Assembly (NCBI GenBank): GCA_051453625.1
Contig: JBOZIK010000001.1
Coordinates: 93,630,058-93,692,989 of the forward strand
Origin: Welwitschia mirabilis
Lineage: Eukaryota > Gnetophyta > Gnetopsida > Welwitschiales
Reading direction: 5' to 3'
DNA length: 62,932 bases
Shown here: in pieces, positions 12,601-24,883 of the stretch
Layout: each line of letters begins with the position of its first letter
Position numbering within the stretch: the stretch's first letter is position 1
Program-made: the position numbers and the translations under genes
The notes under the pieces: model-generated
Database searches by the model: none
Told to the model about the DNA's origin: nothing
Seen by the model: the letters and a program-made list of their open reading frames with translations, nothing else

Positions 12601-13415
12601 NNNNNNNNNNNNNNNNNNNNNNNNNNNNNNNNNNNNNNNNNNNNNNNNNNNNNNNNNNNNNNNNNNNNNNNNNNNNNNNNNNNNNNNNNNNNNNNNNNNN
12701 NNNNNNNNNNNNNNNNNNNNNNNNNNNNNNNNNNNNNNNNNNNNNNNNNNNNNNNNNNNNNNNNNNNNNNNNNNNNNNNNNNNNNNNNNNNNNNNNNNNN
12801 NNNNNNNNNNNNNNNNNNNNNNNNNNNNNNNNNNNNNNNNNNNNNNNNNNNNNNNNNNNNNNNNNNNNNNNNNNNNNNNNNNNNNNNNNNNNNNNNNNNN
12901 NNNNNNNNNNNNNNNNNNNNNNNNNNNNNNNNNNNNNNNNNNNNNNNNNNNNNNNNNNNNNNNNNNNNNNNNNNNNNNNNNNNNNNNNNNNNNNNNNNNN
13001 NNNNNNNNNNNNNNNNNNNNNNNNNNNNNNNNNNNNNNNNNNNNNNNNNNNNNNNNNNNNNNNNNNNNNNNNNNNNNNNNNNNNNNNNNNNNNNNNNNNN
13101 NNNNNNNNNNNNNNNNNNNNNNNNNNNNNNNNNNNNNNNNNNNNNNNNNNNNNNNNNNNNNNNNNNNNNNNNNNNNNNNNNNNNNNNNNNNNNNNNNNNN
13201 NNNNNNNNNNNNNNNNNNNNNNNNNNNNNNNNNNNNNNNNNNNNNNNNNNNNNNNNNNNNNNNNNNNNNNNNNNNNNNNNNNNNNNNNNNNNNNNNNNNN
13301 NNNNNNNNNNNNNNNNNNNNNNNNNNNNNNNNNNNNNNNNNNNNNNNNNNNNNNNNNNNNNNNNNNNNNNNNNNNNNNNNNNNNNNNNNNNNNNNNNNNN
13401 NNNNNNNNNNNNNNN
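12601..13415. other. assembly gap, 815 N
   Basis: Unknown bases inside R1 copy 1. Open frames called across it are artefacts. A further three N lie at 13691-13693. Confidence 0.99.
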
Positions 13416-14838
13416 TTTACAAGTTGGCCTAGTTTCATAAATGAAGCATGTTTTTACAGTAGAACTTGGACATATTAATATGTATTGTTTGAAAGAATTA
13501 CTATAATGTAGAAAAAAGAAGAGATGTTTTATTTCATTTATTTTCATTGCTACACTTTGAAAATGTATGATTTTTTTTATGAAAAATCAAAAAGATGTTT
13601 ATACACTCTATTTTTCTTTTGTATGATTGTTTTCTTAAAATAAACTCAAGGATGATTAGAATTATTTTTACTATGTAAACAATCGAATAANNNTTCACAT
13701 ATTGTATGCTTGCATTTGTATGGTGTATTCATTCAACTAAACCAAGATAATCTCAATAATTATTCATCCCATATTTGGATTTCATAATCAAAGTGGGTTG
13801 TACTATACTTTTATTTCTAAACCTTTTTGAAAGTAGATTTTATGATCACTATCCTGCCCTACCCATGGATGGACTTACTCCGACTTAATATCTCAAGTCT
13901 TTGGTATCAAAGGATTATGTTGCACCATCTTGTGATGCTTCAAGGGAGGGGGGATTACTTGCAAGCATGCATCCACCTCATGTACTGCCTATCACCTATA
14001 TTGGAGATATATCAAGGTGAATTCTAAGCTTATGGAGTTGAACCCGGCCATATTTGTATAGTCTAGAACCTGAATTAGAACTAACTCATGTCTAGAGGGT
14101 TGCTGGATATCTAGCTGAAATGTTATTAATAGGGTAAGCAACCTTCTATTATATTGGTTAGGCACTATCCCAAAATTTATCCATTGTATGTGATAAAACG
14201 AGTTAACATCCCATCAACTTTATACAAGATATTTTTGTATGGTAAAAACAAAAGTTAGAAATAAATATAGGACACAGTTTTGACATTGTTATTGAATGCA
14301 AACCAAAAAGGTCTATAGTTACATAATAATTATGTTATCTAATTATTTTGAATCTTATAACGTATTAATAGGGTTTAAATAGGATTTGATCCTAGGTTCC
14401 ATTATGCATATTAGTTAATAATGCTTAAAAAATTATGGTTAATTAGGGTAATTAAAGTTAGGGTGTTACATAGTAATATTTAAGTAGGACTAGTCCTTAA
14501 GTAGGTTTTATTCTTTTATTACTAATACATAGAAATAGGTACTAGCAATCTTTAGATGAACTTACTTAATTATCAAGTTGAGGATATAGGAATCATTAGA
14601 GTGAAGATGAAGTATTGGATAAATCAAGTAGATTCTTGGAGCATTTTTATTTCCTTGCATTGTTTATGAAAGATCATTTTCTTTCTAAACTTCTAATTTT
14701 TATATTATTTAAGTTTTATTGCAAGTTGAATTAATCTTACCACTTTTGCAAAAGCTATCACGTATATCCCTATGGAAGCATGATACTAAGTGTCTCACTT
14801 ACTTAAATCCAGTTCACCACTATATACACTAAAAGGAT

Positions 14839-14859
14839 TTTGGTCTCATTGTGAGGGAC
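14839..14859 (+). other. decayed Athila/Tat-type primer binding site of G1
   Basis: TTGGTCTCATTGTGAGGGAC sits just after the 5' LTR. It matches the TTGGCGCCGTTGCCGGGGA motif of plant Athila/Tat gypsy elements, with the differences mostly at CpG or GC-rich positions. G2 has the parallel site at 45497-45516. Confidence 0.7.
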
Positions 14860-17800
14860 ATTGGCATTGTAATTTTTTTAAGAGTACATGATTTTATTCT
14901 TAAAGTTTCTTTAGTTATTTTTTATTTTTCTAGTAATTAGTATTAGTTCATTGTCATTGATACCTAGACTAGTCCTTTTTGTTTATCTTTTGAGCATTTT
15001 ATTTTTATTGGTGGGTATCGATCCTCTTCTAGTGAAATCTGAATCGGTTGTTTTTCAGAGTTTGGTTTAGTTTTCTTCTAGTATAAAAACATATTTATAT
15101 ATCTAAAATTTATATTATAGATCTAATGGATTTTCTATAATCAATTTTGTAAAGAATAAAAACTAGATTTTAAACTATATTAATTCGTTTTATGTGATTT
15201 ATATTTTTGAGTTTTCTATAAATTTTCTATGGGCGAATAGCATACTTATGCGCATATATACACCTACACCTATAAAACCCAAAACACTAAATATTTTAGT
15301 TCTGATTTACTTTTTAATTATGTAAAAAAATGTTAAGTGTTATTTTTCCTAACTTGAATTTAATAAGGTACATTCGTTTCAGATTTCTATTAAAAAAATT
15401 TCAGACCCTACAATCTAAATCCTATCATGGAGGCTGAATGAACCCTCTTTGTTTTTCTCAAACTGGTGCTCCTTAATAAACTGGCACTGCCACCTTCCTT
15501 GATATGCGCCACTAGCTTTCCTATCTCAAATACTTTGTAACTTAAATAGAAACCTCCTAGGACCTCTCTAAACATTTTTGGATTATAGGCTCTTTTAAAA
15601 CTAAAAACAATTAAGGAAATGTGAATCTTTTAGTCTCAATCATAACCTATTTTTTAAAACTTAGAAATGAGTTGGGCATCAAATCCATTTCAAACACATT
15701 TCAATCTGAAACTTGTCTACCCCTACAGTTTCCAGAATGATGAGTAACCCAAATACACTATAGAAGACTTCATTTGATCTAGACAGACCTTTGAATAGTA
15801 TCCTCAACTCTATTTATACATAGATTAATCCCCATGCAACTTTGAATTTGAAAATTCCTATTATAAACCAAGAGAGTTTAATCCCATGCCTTCATTTTCT
15901 CCTCACAGTCCTTATCCTTCATTCTTATTTTCATATTCCTCATCTTTGATTACTACTTATCATCTCCATACATCCAATAACCACTTCATCTTCCTTTAAA
16001 GATACCTTTCAAATATTTTTAGAAGGTGTTGTTAGATCTTCTTTGAATACATTTCAATTCCATTCTTAATCTTTAGAAGAAACATCTAACAAAACTAAGG
16101 AAAACATTGATAAAATCCCTTAACAAATAGCCCAAACTAATGATCAAATCCTTATGGATCTTAACCAACAACAAGAAAATGAAAACCTTTTCACTTTCTA
16201 TAAATCTAAGATCCTTAAAAAGTTTAAAGGATTAATGAGACTAGAATCAATGACATCAAAACCAAATCCATTAGGAATGAGGAAGACAACCTTGAAGTAA
16301 ACTAGAATAAAACCTATAAAAAGAGCCAAGAGGACCTTGAGTTTAGACATGCCTTAGAAAGTGAACAACAAAGTGTAATTATAATTTGGAGTAAAATTAG
16401 ATACATTTGATGACAATCAGTCCATGGTAAGTGAGTAAACATTTGAGGGAGACTATAAATTGGAAAGTTATAAAAAAGAGAAGGAGTTAATAAGCGACGT
16501 CGAAGAGGAAAAAATTAAACCACAAACTATGTTGCTTAATTAACCACTTGAGAAATAATTATTTACTAATCTTAATAAAGAGAGGAATATTATCCAAGAG
16601 TCTTTTTATGATCCATCTTTTGAATAATCTTTTTCTTAATAACCTCTTGAGATAATTACATCATTTTCATCTTTACCTTCTGAGTAAGACCTAATCCTTA
16701 ATGATGAAAATAAACCTCTTATATCTTTAGAACCATTTTATGATACTTTTCTCGATGACTGTTCATCTTCTCCAATGGTTTCCAACTCATCTTTATTTTC
16801 AACCCAAAATGATGTCTTGCATGAGTTGTTGAGTAAACATAAATAAGCTAAAGGATGAAAAACTTTTGATTTAAATGCATTAATTTTAGTGCTAATGTTA
16901 ATGTTCTTCCATTTTTTGTGGTTTCTTGTATAAATGTTTATAAGAATTCTTTCTCATCATTGCATGCTTTGTATAATTTTTATTTATCATCTTAATTTTG
17001 CATTTACCATCATGAGTTTTCACGTATGTAATACCTTGGAAAATCCCTTGCAAAATCTTCATTTTTTTGTGTGATTTTAATTTAGATTTTTCTCTTAGAA
17101 TAGATTTTCTTTTAAATTAAATTTTAATTTTAAAAAGTTAAAAATGATAAAAATATTTGTGCTTGACACCCTTTCATGTTTAAACCAACTAAGCACTTCC
17201 ACCTATATAATCATATCCTAAAACATTTTTAGGTAGAAAACCCAAAATTTCATTTACACTATCGAATAAATCATCATCACCTCAAACTCCACCATTCACC
17301 ACTTCTCCTTTTCCATCACTTGATAAGCTCCATCAACCATCTAGTCCTTCTATTCATCTATGAGTTCCAGGATTAGATGATCCTAGTTGATAGTCCTTAA
17401 ATGAAATAAACTTTTAATAAGTGATCATATTGTTATTATGAATTAGGTAGAATTTAAATTCACTTATATCTTTGAAGAAAAGTTCTAATTATTTTTGAGT
17501 TAACTTGTTAAGGTTACTTTCACTTAAGGTCTTCCAATTGGAAGATACAATTGAATTAACATGGAATCTACTTTCATGTTAAATTAATTATTTTCATAGC
17601 ATTTCATGAGAACAAGAATTGTCTTAATTAGGCTAATGAGCCAATGACCCCTTTATGTGCATAAAAAAGTTGTTGAATATGAGAAGGATGATTAAAAGAA
17701 AATGAAATATCTTCTCTACAAAATCACATTATTTAATAATCAACTAGAAATTGGATTTAGTTAACTACATGGGGGCTATGGACTCTTATTGGCAATGCAT

Positions 17801-18558
17801 ATCTAATGATTAGTTTTATCACATGCTTCAACTACATTGGGGTTATAGACGCTCGCTAGTAATGTAGCACTAACCCCCTCTTATATCAACATGACCCCAT
17901 TGAAAGGGGATGTCATTAACACTGAATGTCCAATTAGATTAAAATGCTTAAAATAAAAAATAATGTATGAGTATAGAAAAGGTAAATTAAAATGGAAAAA
18001 AGGTAGATATGGAACATTCTTTTGTGTTCACTTTCCTTATCTTGTGTACTTGGATATTTGCTCAACTAATTTTTGATTGCTTGCAAGTTTACTTAGAATA
18101 TCTCTTATTTGTTTGACATTGTAACATATTTTATCTTTAGAATAAAATTTAATAAATTTTCAATAAATATGGCCATTAACTAGGTATTTTATCTTCAGAA
18201 CTTGTGGTTGATGCATTTCCTTAGGTTTCATGTTTTGTTTTTCATTAAATTACATTATTGTTTTCTCTAAATACATTCATTAAAATCATTTACTACCCAT
18301 GTAATTAACTTGTTCCTTACATAAAATTTTTCATCTCTTTAACTTTGAGGATAAATTTTAATTTTGATTGGGCGTATGACAATTATTTTTATAGAATTTT
18401 TAAAATTTTAATGCCTTAATTATTAAAAATTGAGTAAAATTTTTTAAAAATGTCGTATCATTACTTTACTTGCTTTTTTACTTAGACTATTTTTCCATGT
18501 TCACCATTTCTTTATCAACTTTTTACTAAGGATCTAGCAAAATTCTAATTGGGAGGTA
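14860..18558 (+). pseudogene. internal region of G1: unrecognised, decayed coding relic without pol
   Basis: The 3.7-kb interior has no readable protease, reverse transcriptase, RNase H or integrase motif. Between about 15990 and 16850 one reading of the plus strand gives a hydrophilic, Gln-, Asn-, Lys- and Glu-rich protein-like stretch (for example NDQILMDLNQQQENENLF), with stops, then a Ser/Asp-rich part containing FYDTFLDDCSSS. This is the place of gag in such elements, but I do not recognise a domain. G2 has an equally unrecognised acidic stretch at about 46690-46890. The remainder is A+T-rich and non-coding. Confidence 0.45.
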
Positions 18559-20529
18559 TGTTTACATGTAAAAATTGACATTCTAAGCAAGCATAAGAAA
18601 AAATTAAATTTCTTATTTTATCATAAAATGATGAATTTTATTCTTTTTATTATGTTTCATGTAATTATGAATTTCCCCATAACATTCTCGGGTTCAATAA
18701 TGCCTTTTTAAAGGCATAGCACAAAACAAAAATAGTTCAGCACAAAATGTAAGCACTTCTAGCCAAGACTGCTAGTGCCATTAGTCTTTTAAGGAAAAGG
18801 AACGTAAAGCTCATGTTTCTGAGCTTGTTTATGGAGTTCATCATTTTTCACTTATAGGCTAAGTTAAAATTAGATCCAGAATAAACCTTAAACTTTGATA
18901 ACACAGGGAAAAGTATAAGATAACACATTGTAATGACATGTGATACAATAAGGATAATCACATGGAAGAAACATGCATGGCATCTATTAGTAACATCAAC
19001 AGTAATCAGAGGACACATCATCACTATGTTTGCATAAGAAGACAAAGAATATTTCCTTGTGGCTACATGCTAAAGACTTATAACTTCCTCCTTATGTAAC
19101 CATCCTTAAGCAACTCCTCATATGTAACCACCTACCTAAGGATCATTTAACATAATCATGACAAAATTATTAGAAATATTTGATTTTTATAGGGGTGGTT
19201 ATAACCACTCCCTTATATCTTTCTTGTCCCTCTCCTATTCTCTATCTCATTCTTCTTACTCATTGCTATTTATATTTTAATTCTCCTAATTTCTCTCATT
19301 GTATTTAGTACATATTCATTTGCTATGAATAAAATCATTGAACTACTTTTAATGATTATTGTTTAAGCTTCCTGATATGTTTTTCAGTTCCTTTGAGTTT
19401 GATCTGCACTTTAGGGTTTTTAAACCATACAATTGTTATTAGAGTGAAATCTGGGAGGCTTTTAAAAGATGAAGAATCAAATAGATCTTAGCTATGGGAG
19501 TATCTGATGCCTCAAGGAAACTAAAGACATCATTCTGAGAGATGAGCATTTATCTATACCAATTCAGCATTGAACAAAAACTTCTGTGAAAAACTATCGA
19601 TAGCAATCAATAAGAGAGAAGTATCACACTGCTTCCTTTATGCAATCAAAATGTACTCCACTGTCCTAATCACACTCATCCTCTATCTTCGTGATCACTA
19701 AGTCACCCATAAAAAGGAAAATGGTAGCTGCAGTAACACAACCAATGTAAATAGCATGGAGTATAGAACACTAATCTGAAAGTCAAATCCCAATGGGGTT
19801 CTAGAGAAGGCCAAGATAGGGTAGGAATAGTTTGTTGGAATTTTAAGAGGACTCATCTATCATCGACAACATCTTTGACAGATCCAAAAGTATCTCTACA
19901 AGTTTAATTCAAAAACCTCCTCATTCGCAACAATGCGCTCTAATGGCAAGTGGATCAATAACCCTAGCAATCTGGAAACTAGTGGCTCTGAAAGACTCTA
20001 CGATGACACTTTGTGTTGTCTTTTGCATAAAGACGTTATTCATTTTTTGATTGGCGAACACGAGTCCATTGAAAAAACTTAGAAATAGCCCTCCTTTTCC
20101 CACTTCTTTGAGTCCTTCTAAGGCTTTGTCTACACTGTGAATATTATATCAGCCAGTCTTAAATTTGAAGGGATAGAATTTACTATTATAAATTTCAGTG
20201 ACTAACTATCCATATTTGTGTAAAGGTCCTAGTTTATTTATTTATTTTTATTACTAAATATTTTTATTAATTTTTCAAAAGGAGTAGGTTCTAAGGTGTA
20301 TGACCCTTAGCCCTTATAAATGTTTTAATAAAATATTATTTTGGGAAGGGATAGTAAAGATTCAAGGGGATAGGAGGTATTTAGTCCTCCAAAAGCATTG
20401 GTGAGATGAGAGAAGAACCAAGCTAGAGAAGGGTACATAAGTGCTACTTTTTCAAGGGTTTCAATTCTTAAACTTTAAATTCTAAGGTTAAAAAGGTAAA
20501 AATTTACCAACTCCTGAGGAAGAGAGAAA

Positions 20530-21210
20530 ATGAACACAATAGGAAAGGATATTGAAAAATATAATAATGATAATTTTCATTCTTGGAAAATTAAGATGCA
20601 ACTAGTCTTAATTCAGAAATGTATATGGCAAGTTGTAAATGGTATAATACCTAAACCAATAGATGCATCTAAAATTATAGAGTGAGAGATGCTAGATTAA
20701 AGGACTATATCTCTAATTGGCCTTACACTTAAAGATAATTTCTTACATTATATTTATTTAACTAACTCTTCAAAGGCAAACTAGGAAGAGTTAAGTAATT
20801 TATTTGGTGCAAGTGATCAAAGAGGCTAAGCAAATATTGAAGAAGTAACTTTGTGGCTTAAAGATGAATGAAGGCAAAGGCATGGATGAATATATCAACT
20901 ACTTTCCATTAATTTTAACTTAACTTTCTTCAATCAATGCTAAAGTGGATGATGACGATGCCACAGCCATCTTACTTAACAGTCTTCCATCCAAGTTTGA
21001 TCACATTATCTTCACTTTGAAGAAGGTTTCATTGTCACTTGAAGCCACCATCTTCACACTTCTTGAAAAGTTTAGGAAAATGAAACATAAAGAAATGACA
21101 GGTGAAGCATTAATAAGTACAAAAATATATTTTAAAAAGAAACAAGAATAGATCATGTTACTACTGCAAAATAATTGGACATGAAGCAATTAACTTTTTG
21201 ATCGAGCAAT
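20530..21210 (+). pseudogene. copia gag relic (UBN2 domain and zinc knuckle)
   Basis: From the ATG at 20530 the frame reads MNTIGKDIEKYNNDNFHSWK and then KMQLVLIQ, the start of copia gag. After stops and a frameshift it continues at 20945 with DDDATAILLNSLPSKFDHII, the UBN2 hallmark (D.D.A..LL.SLP..YDH). Near 21155 CYYCKIIGHEAINF is a CCHC zinc knuckle that has lost its last Cys. Gag packages element RNA. A gag-only element depends on another element's enzymes. Confidence 0.8.
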
Positions 21211-21334
21211 AGATCTACTCACTGGAAAACTAAAGAAGCAAGCTCTCATAGCTTAAATATAAGCTAAACTTAAACCTAAATAAGTAATAACTTTACAAGA
21301 TAATGAATTCCTCTTTGAATTCTAAGTATTCCTA

Positions 21335-21440
21335 GTCCCTTTTGTCCCAAATTGTTCCACTTTGTGTCGAGTTATTTCCCATTGTTCCAAGTTATTCCAC
21401 TTTGTCCCAAGTTGTTTTAAGTTATTCCACTTTCCTCTAG
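21335..21440 (+). repeat. short degenerate tandem repeat
   Basis: Repeats of a roughly 20-25-bp unit with the core TTGTCCCAAGTTGTTCCACT lie between gag and the 3' LTR of the short copia element. Several units are truncated. Confidence 0.5.
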
Positions 21441-22459
21441 GTTATCACATTTTATTTCAAGTGAATGCTCCTAGTTACTTAAGATAGGTTGGTGAGTTGT
21501 TCTAACCATGTCTTATCAGTTGTGATGCTAAATTTCACATGAAATTTACCTTGAAGTGGAGGTCTTTTAGAAATATTTTATTTTTATAAGAGTGATTATA
21601 ACTACTCCCTCATATCTTCCTCGTCCCTCTCTTATTCTCTTTTCCATTCTTCTTATCCATTACTATCTATATTTCAGTTCTCCTAATTTCTCTCATTGTA
21701 TTTAATATATATTCATTCACTATGAATAAAATCATTAAGCTACTTCTAATGATTATTATTTAAACTCCTTGGAATTTTTTCAATTCCTTTGGGTTTGATC
21801 CATGCTTCAAGGTCTTCAAACACTATTAAAACTCCCTAATATTTCCTTCATCTATAAAAGGCCCTTAAGCACCCATTGTAAACATCTTTTAGTTGGCTTG
21901 ACATGGGGTAGACTTGAAGACTACAATCTGCAATTTCATGGCATTCTGATCCTCTTTCTTGGGGGTGGAATGATCCAAGGCTAGTTAAGAGTTTCTTCTT
22001 CACCCTTCTTCACTTAATTTAATGTATATTTATTTTAAATTTTTAATAAAAAATTAGTTTAAATCCTTTAATTGCTATTGCACAATTCATTTAGCATTAG
22101 CAATATTTAGTTAAGACTAATTCTTAAGTAGGTTTCATTTTTTCATTGTTAATGCATAGAAATAGATATTAGCAATCTTTAGATGAGCTTACTTAATTAT
22201 CAAGCATAAGATACAAGAATTATTGAAGTTAAGGTAGATTTTAAACAAATCAAGTAGATCCTTAAAGCATTTCCATTCCCTTGCATTGCTGATTGAAGAC
22301 CACTTTCTTTCTCAGCTTATGATTTTTTTGTTATTTAACTTTTATTGCAACTTGAATTAATCTTGTAACTTTTGTAAAAGTTATCACATATATCCTTGTG
22401 GAAGAATAACACTAAGTTTTTCACATAGTTAAATCTAGTTCGCTACTATATAGAGAACA

Positions 22460-24883
22460 ATAATGTCCAATGATAATTGACAAAACATCTATTCCTTCAT
22501 ATTTTTTAACATAGGAATTCTTAACAATGAACATTCTAACTAACTCACAATTGAAATAAATTCATCTACTAATGATGAATCCATAGTATATAATGATGTG
22601 TACTAATAATTACATAATCTCATTTAAGTAAAATACATTAGAAAGTATAGATTCGATATTAAACTTCTAATGTGATAAGTATCAAGTTTCATTACCTTGA
22701 AGGTCTTGATAAAAAGAATGTGATTTACTAATCTTCATTTCATTATTAGTTATTACTCATGCAAGGTATTCACATTTACTTCTAACAATGTTTAAGTTCA
22801 TTCATATAATTCATTTTATTCTTTAACTATGAAATGTGTGGTTGTAATAAATCATCAGAAAACTAAACAAAGAACACACAAAAGAAAGAAAGCTTGCTAA
22901 ATGTGATTTGGCATATTAACTCAAACCATTTGGTCTTAATATCACTAAAATATTAGGATAGGACTAAACTCAAGAATAGAGTTACAAAGTTTCTACAAGC
23001 ATAAATATATCATTACACCTCAAGCACCACTGTAGAAGTTCCAATTCATAAATACTACCACATGATAGTTGTACATATCTCATTCTCTCAAGGAATACAT
23101 CATAAGATATCTCATTCTCTTAAGGAAGACAACATCATAAGAGGAAAAATCATATATGAGAATTATATTAAAATAAAGCATGATATCAATTATGTAAGAA
23201 ACATGTAAATAAGATAAATGCCTTTAAATAACCATCTTCGTTAGTAGTCATAAGAATCCCATGAAATCTCTAACTAATAAGATAATAAGATACACTAAGA
23301 AACATAATTACAAAATCCATAATGCCATCATCGAGTTAGATACATTTGTGTTCATAGCTATAAGTTATATATTTATGAGTTAGTGTCACAAGTTTGTTTT
23401 CTTATTTATTATGTTATATCATTATGTTTCAATTCATAGGTGTCATGTTAATAGGAAAAGTGGAATCTTTTGTAAAGTCCATGATGCTAGTCTAGTGAGT
23501 TACATGTCTAGGTTTTTATTTACTTTCATTTCAATAATGGTAGTTTTCAATTATTAATTTTGATAATCATATGAATGATGAAATATAGTCAATTTCGAGT
23601 GATGGTTTTAGGTATCTATATTAATAATCCTCTTTTGTTTTAGTTCAATATGATGTCATCATGTATCAAGTTATCTTGGACATATTTAGTTGTGTGGTAC
23701 TAGTGTCTCTCATGAGAATCTTTGACTTAGCTTACTTATCCTCATGAAACACATTTTCTTTTAATAATAGAGAGTTTTGTAATCAAGCTACCTCATATGT
23801 GCTTAGATAATTGTCTATCCTCAATCGAATCCTTGTCTTGTATTTTTTTTGACATTTGCAAATGCAATTTTTATAACTTAAAAAAATATAGACTCAACTT
23901 TTTGGTACCTCATATCCATCCTTATTGTCATGTAAGACCTAGCTAACTCAATCAATTGCTAAAGCATTATAAATTATCTTATTACTCTTACTTCCATTAA
24001 CATAAAGTTGTCCTCATCTTTTGCTATCCTCCGACATCAAAAGCTTAAATGCTAAGACTTTGCTAACCTACCTTTTACCATCAATGCTTAGTTTCTATTG
24101 TAGCCTTCATGAGGGTAAACTAATCTCTAAAAGCTTAGTCTTGGTTCAGATTGTAGGCTATAACTTACCTACATGAAATAGGATTTGCTAGTGATTTTTG
24201 ATTAGCCATAGGGTAGTGAATTTATTCTTGAGCATTATACATGCTTCCCATCACACTATAAAGTCTTAATATATGATCTTGGCTTGTTCATCTTCCTCAA
24301 TTTGTTCCTTGGCTTGTACATAAGAAATCAAGATGCTATTGGATTATTTCCCTTAATCTTTCCCACTCATTTTGCATGCTTTTTGAGATTTTACCTTAGT
24401 GAGACTAATTCTTTCCTTATGTATGATTATAGAAAATCCCTTACTCAAAGCCCTTGTGATTTGTAGAAAGCTTCTAACCCATAAACACTAAGTAACATTA
24501 ATAACCCTAAAATGAATACACCAATCCACATCATGTGTGTGGCAATGTTAATACTACTACATGATCTATTAATTTAGGTCATGAAATTACATATTTCTTA
24601 ACATAATTTTCATTTCAATTATTAAAATTATTAGTAAATAATTTTTGCATATTTGTCTCAGCAATTAGTAATATCATGTTTGGTCATTTATTTCTATTAC
24701 CACATTAGTTTATCCTTAGGGTTTATGACCACTATCCCATGATAAGGAAAATTTTCTCACCACAAGTTTATCCTCATTTATTTCGTCACATTTTAAACAT
24801 TTTTATTAGCCTCCAAAATTTAATTGTTTTATCCTAATTATATTTTTAGATTTATGATTCTAAAATTTAGAATTTATAAATTT
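22460..24883. other. no recognisable gene or element
   Basis: A+T-rich DNA without coding signals. The only structure noticed is a 32-bp tandem duplication at 23077-23143, with units starting ATCTCATTCTC. Confidence 0.45.

Larger units (their letters stand above)
10529..14470 (+). repeat. R1 copy 1: about 4-kb solo LTR, chromovirus-like (nested in G1)
   Basis: This block starts TGGCTCACATTTTGTAAAC and ends GGGTGTTACA, and aligns in order with R1 copy 2 (49244-50445 plus 57273-60100). Copy 2 starts TGTCATATCCCATATTTTG and ends GGTATCACA, end sequences typical of some plant Ty3/gypsy chromovirus LTRs. Lengths agree (3.94 kb including 815 N, versus 4.03 kb). Flanking 5-mers TATTA and TAGTA differ at one base, as in an old target duplication. 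A TATA box and an internal tandem repeat are present; no coding domain was found, so I read it as a solo LTR. Assignment to a named lineage such as Tekay is inference. Confidence 0.65.
9632..14833 (+). repeat. 5' LTR of G1, interrupted by R1
   Basis: The halves 9632-10528 and 14471-14833 align in order with the 3' LTR pieces 18559-19167 and 21826-22459. Landmarks shared by both LTRs are a TATA-like box, a CATTGTAAACAT-type word downstream of it and GATCTAAGGCTAGTT-like sequence. A 6-base N run (9769-9774) lies inside. Confidence 0.75.
19168..21825 (+). mobile_element. short non-autonomous copia element with gag only
   Basis: Direct repeats of about 260 bp (19168-19431 and 21565-21825) start TATTAGAAATA / TTTTAGAAATA (from TGTTAGAAATA) and share the segment with TCTCTCATTGTATTTA and ATTCATT-CTATGAATAAAATCATT. 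A decayed Met-type primer site (ATTGTTATTAGAGTGAA) follows the first and a purine tract (AAGTGGAGGTC) precedes the second. The interior has a leader of 1.1 kb, gag, a zinc knuckle and about 0.35 kb of non-coding DNA; pol is absent. The inserted segment interrupts the G1 3' LTR. Flanking 5-mers AAAAT and AAACT are a possible imperfect target duplication. Confidence 0.78.
9632..22459 (+). mobile_element. Ty3/gypsy Athila/Tat-like element G1, non-autonomous, with two nested insertions
   Basis: Two LTRs flank a 3.7-kb internal region. The 5' LTR (9632 to about 14833) contains R1 (10529-14470); without it the LTR is about 1.26 kb. The 3' LTR (18559-22459) contains a 2.66-kb copia element (19168-21825); without it the LTR is about 1.24 kb. 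The agreement supports the reconstruction. A decayed Athila/Tat primer site follows the 5' LTR and a purine tract (18547-18558) precedes the 3' LTR. ATAAT flanks both ends (9627-9631 and 22460-22464), a possible 5-bp target duplication, weak alone because the region is A+T rich. No protease, RT, RNase H or integrase was readable. Confidence 0.75.
18559..22459 (+). repeat. 3' LTR of G1, interrupted by a gag-only copia element
   Basis: Starts TGTTTACATG after the purine tract AATTGGGAGGTA (18547-18558) and ends near GAACA at 22459. Pieces 18559-19167 and 21826-22459 match the 5' LTR. The starts differ (TGTTTACATG here, TAGTTACATG in the 5' LTR), as do many internal positions, so the insertion is old. 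Confidence 0.75.
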
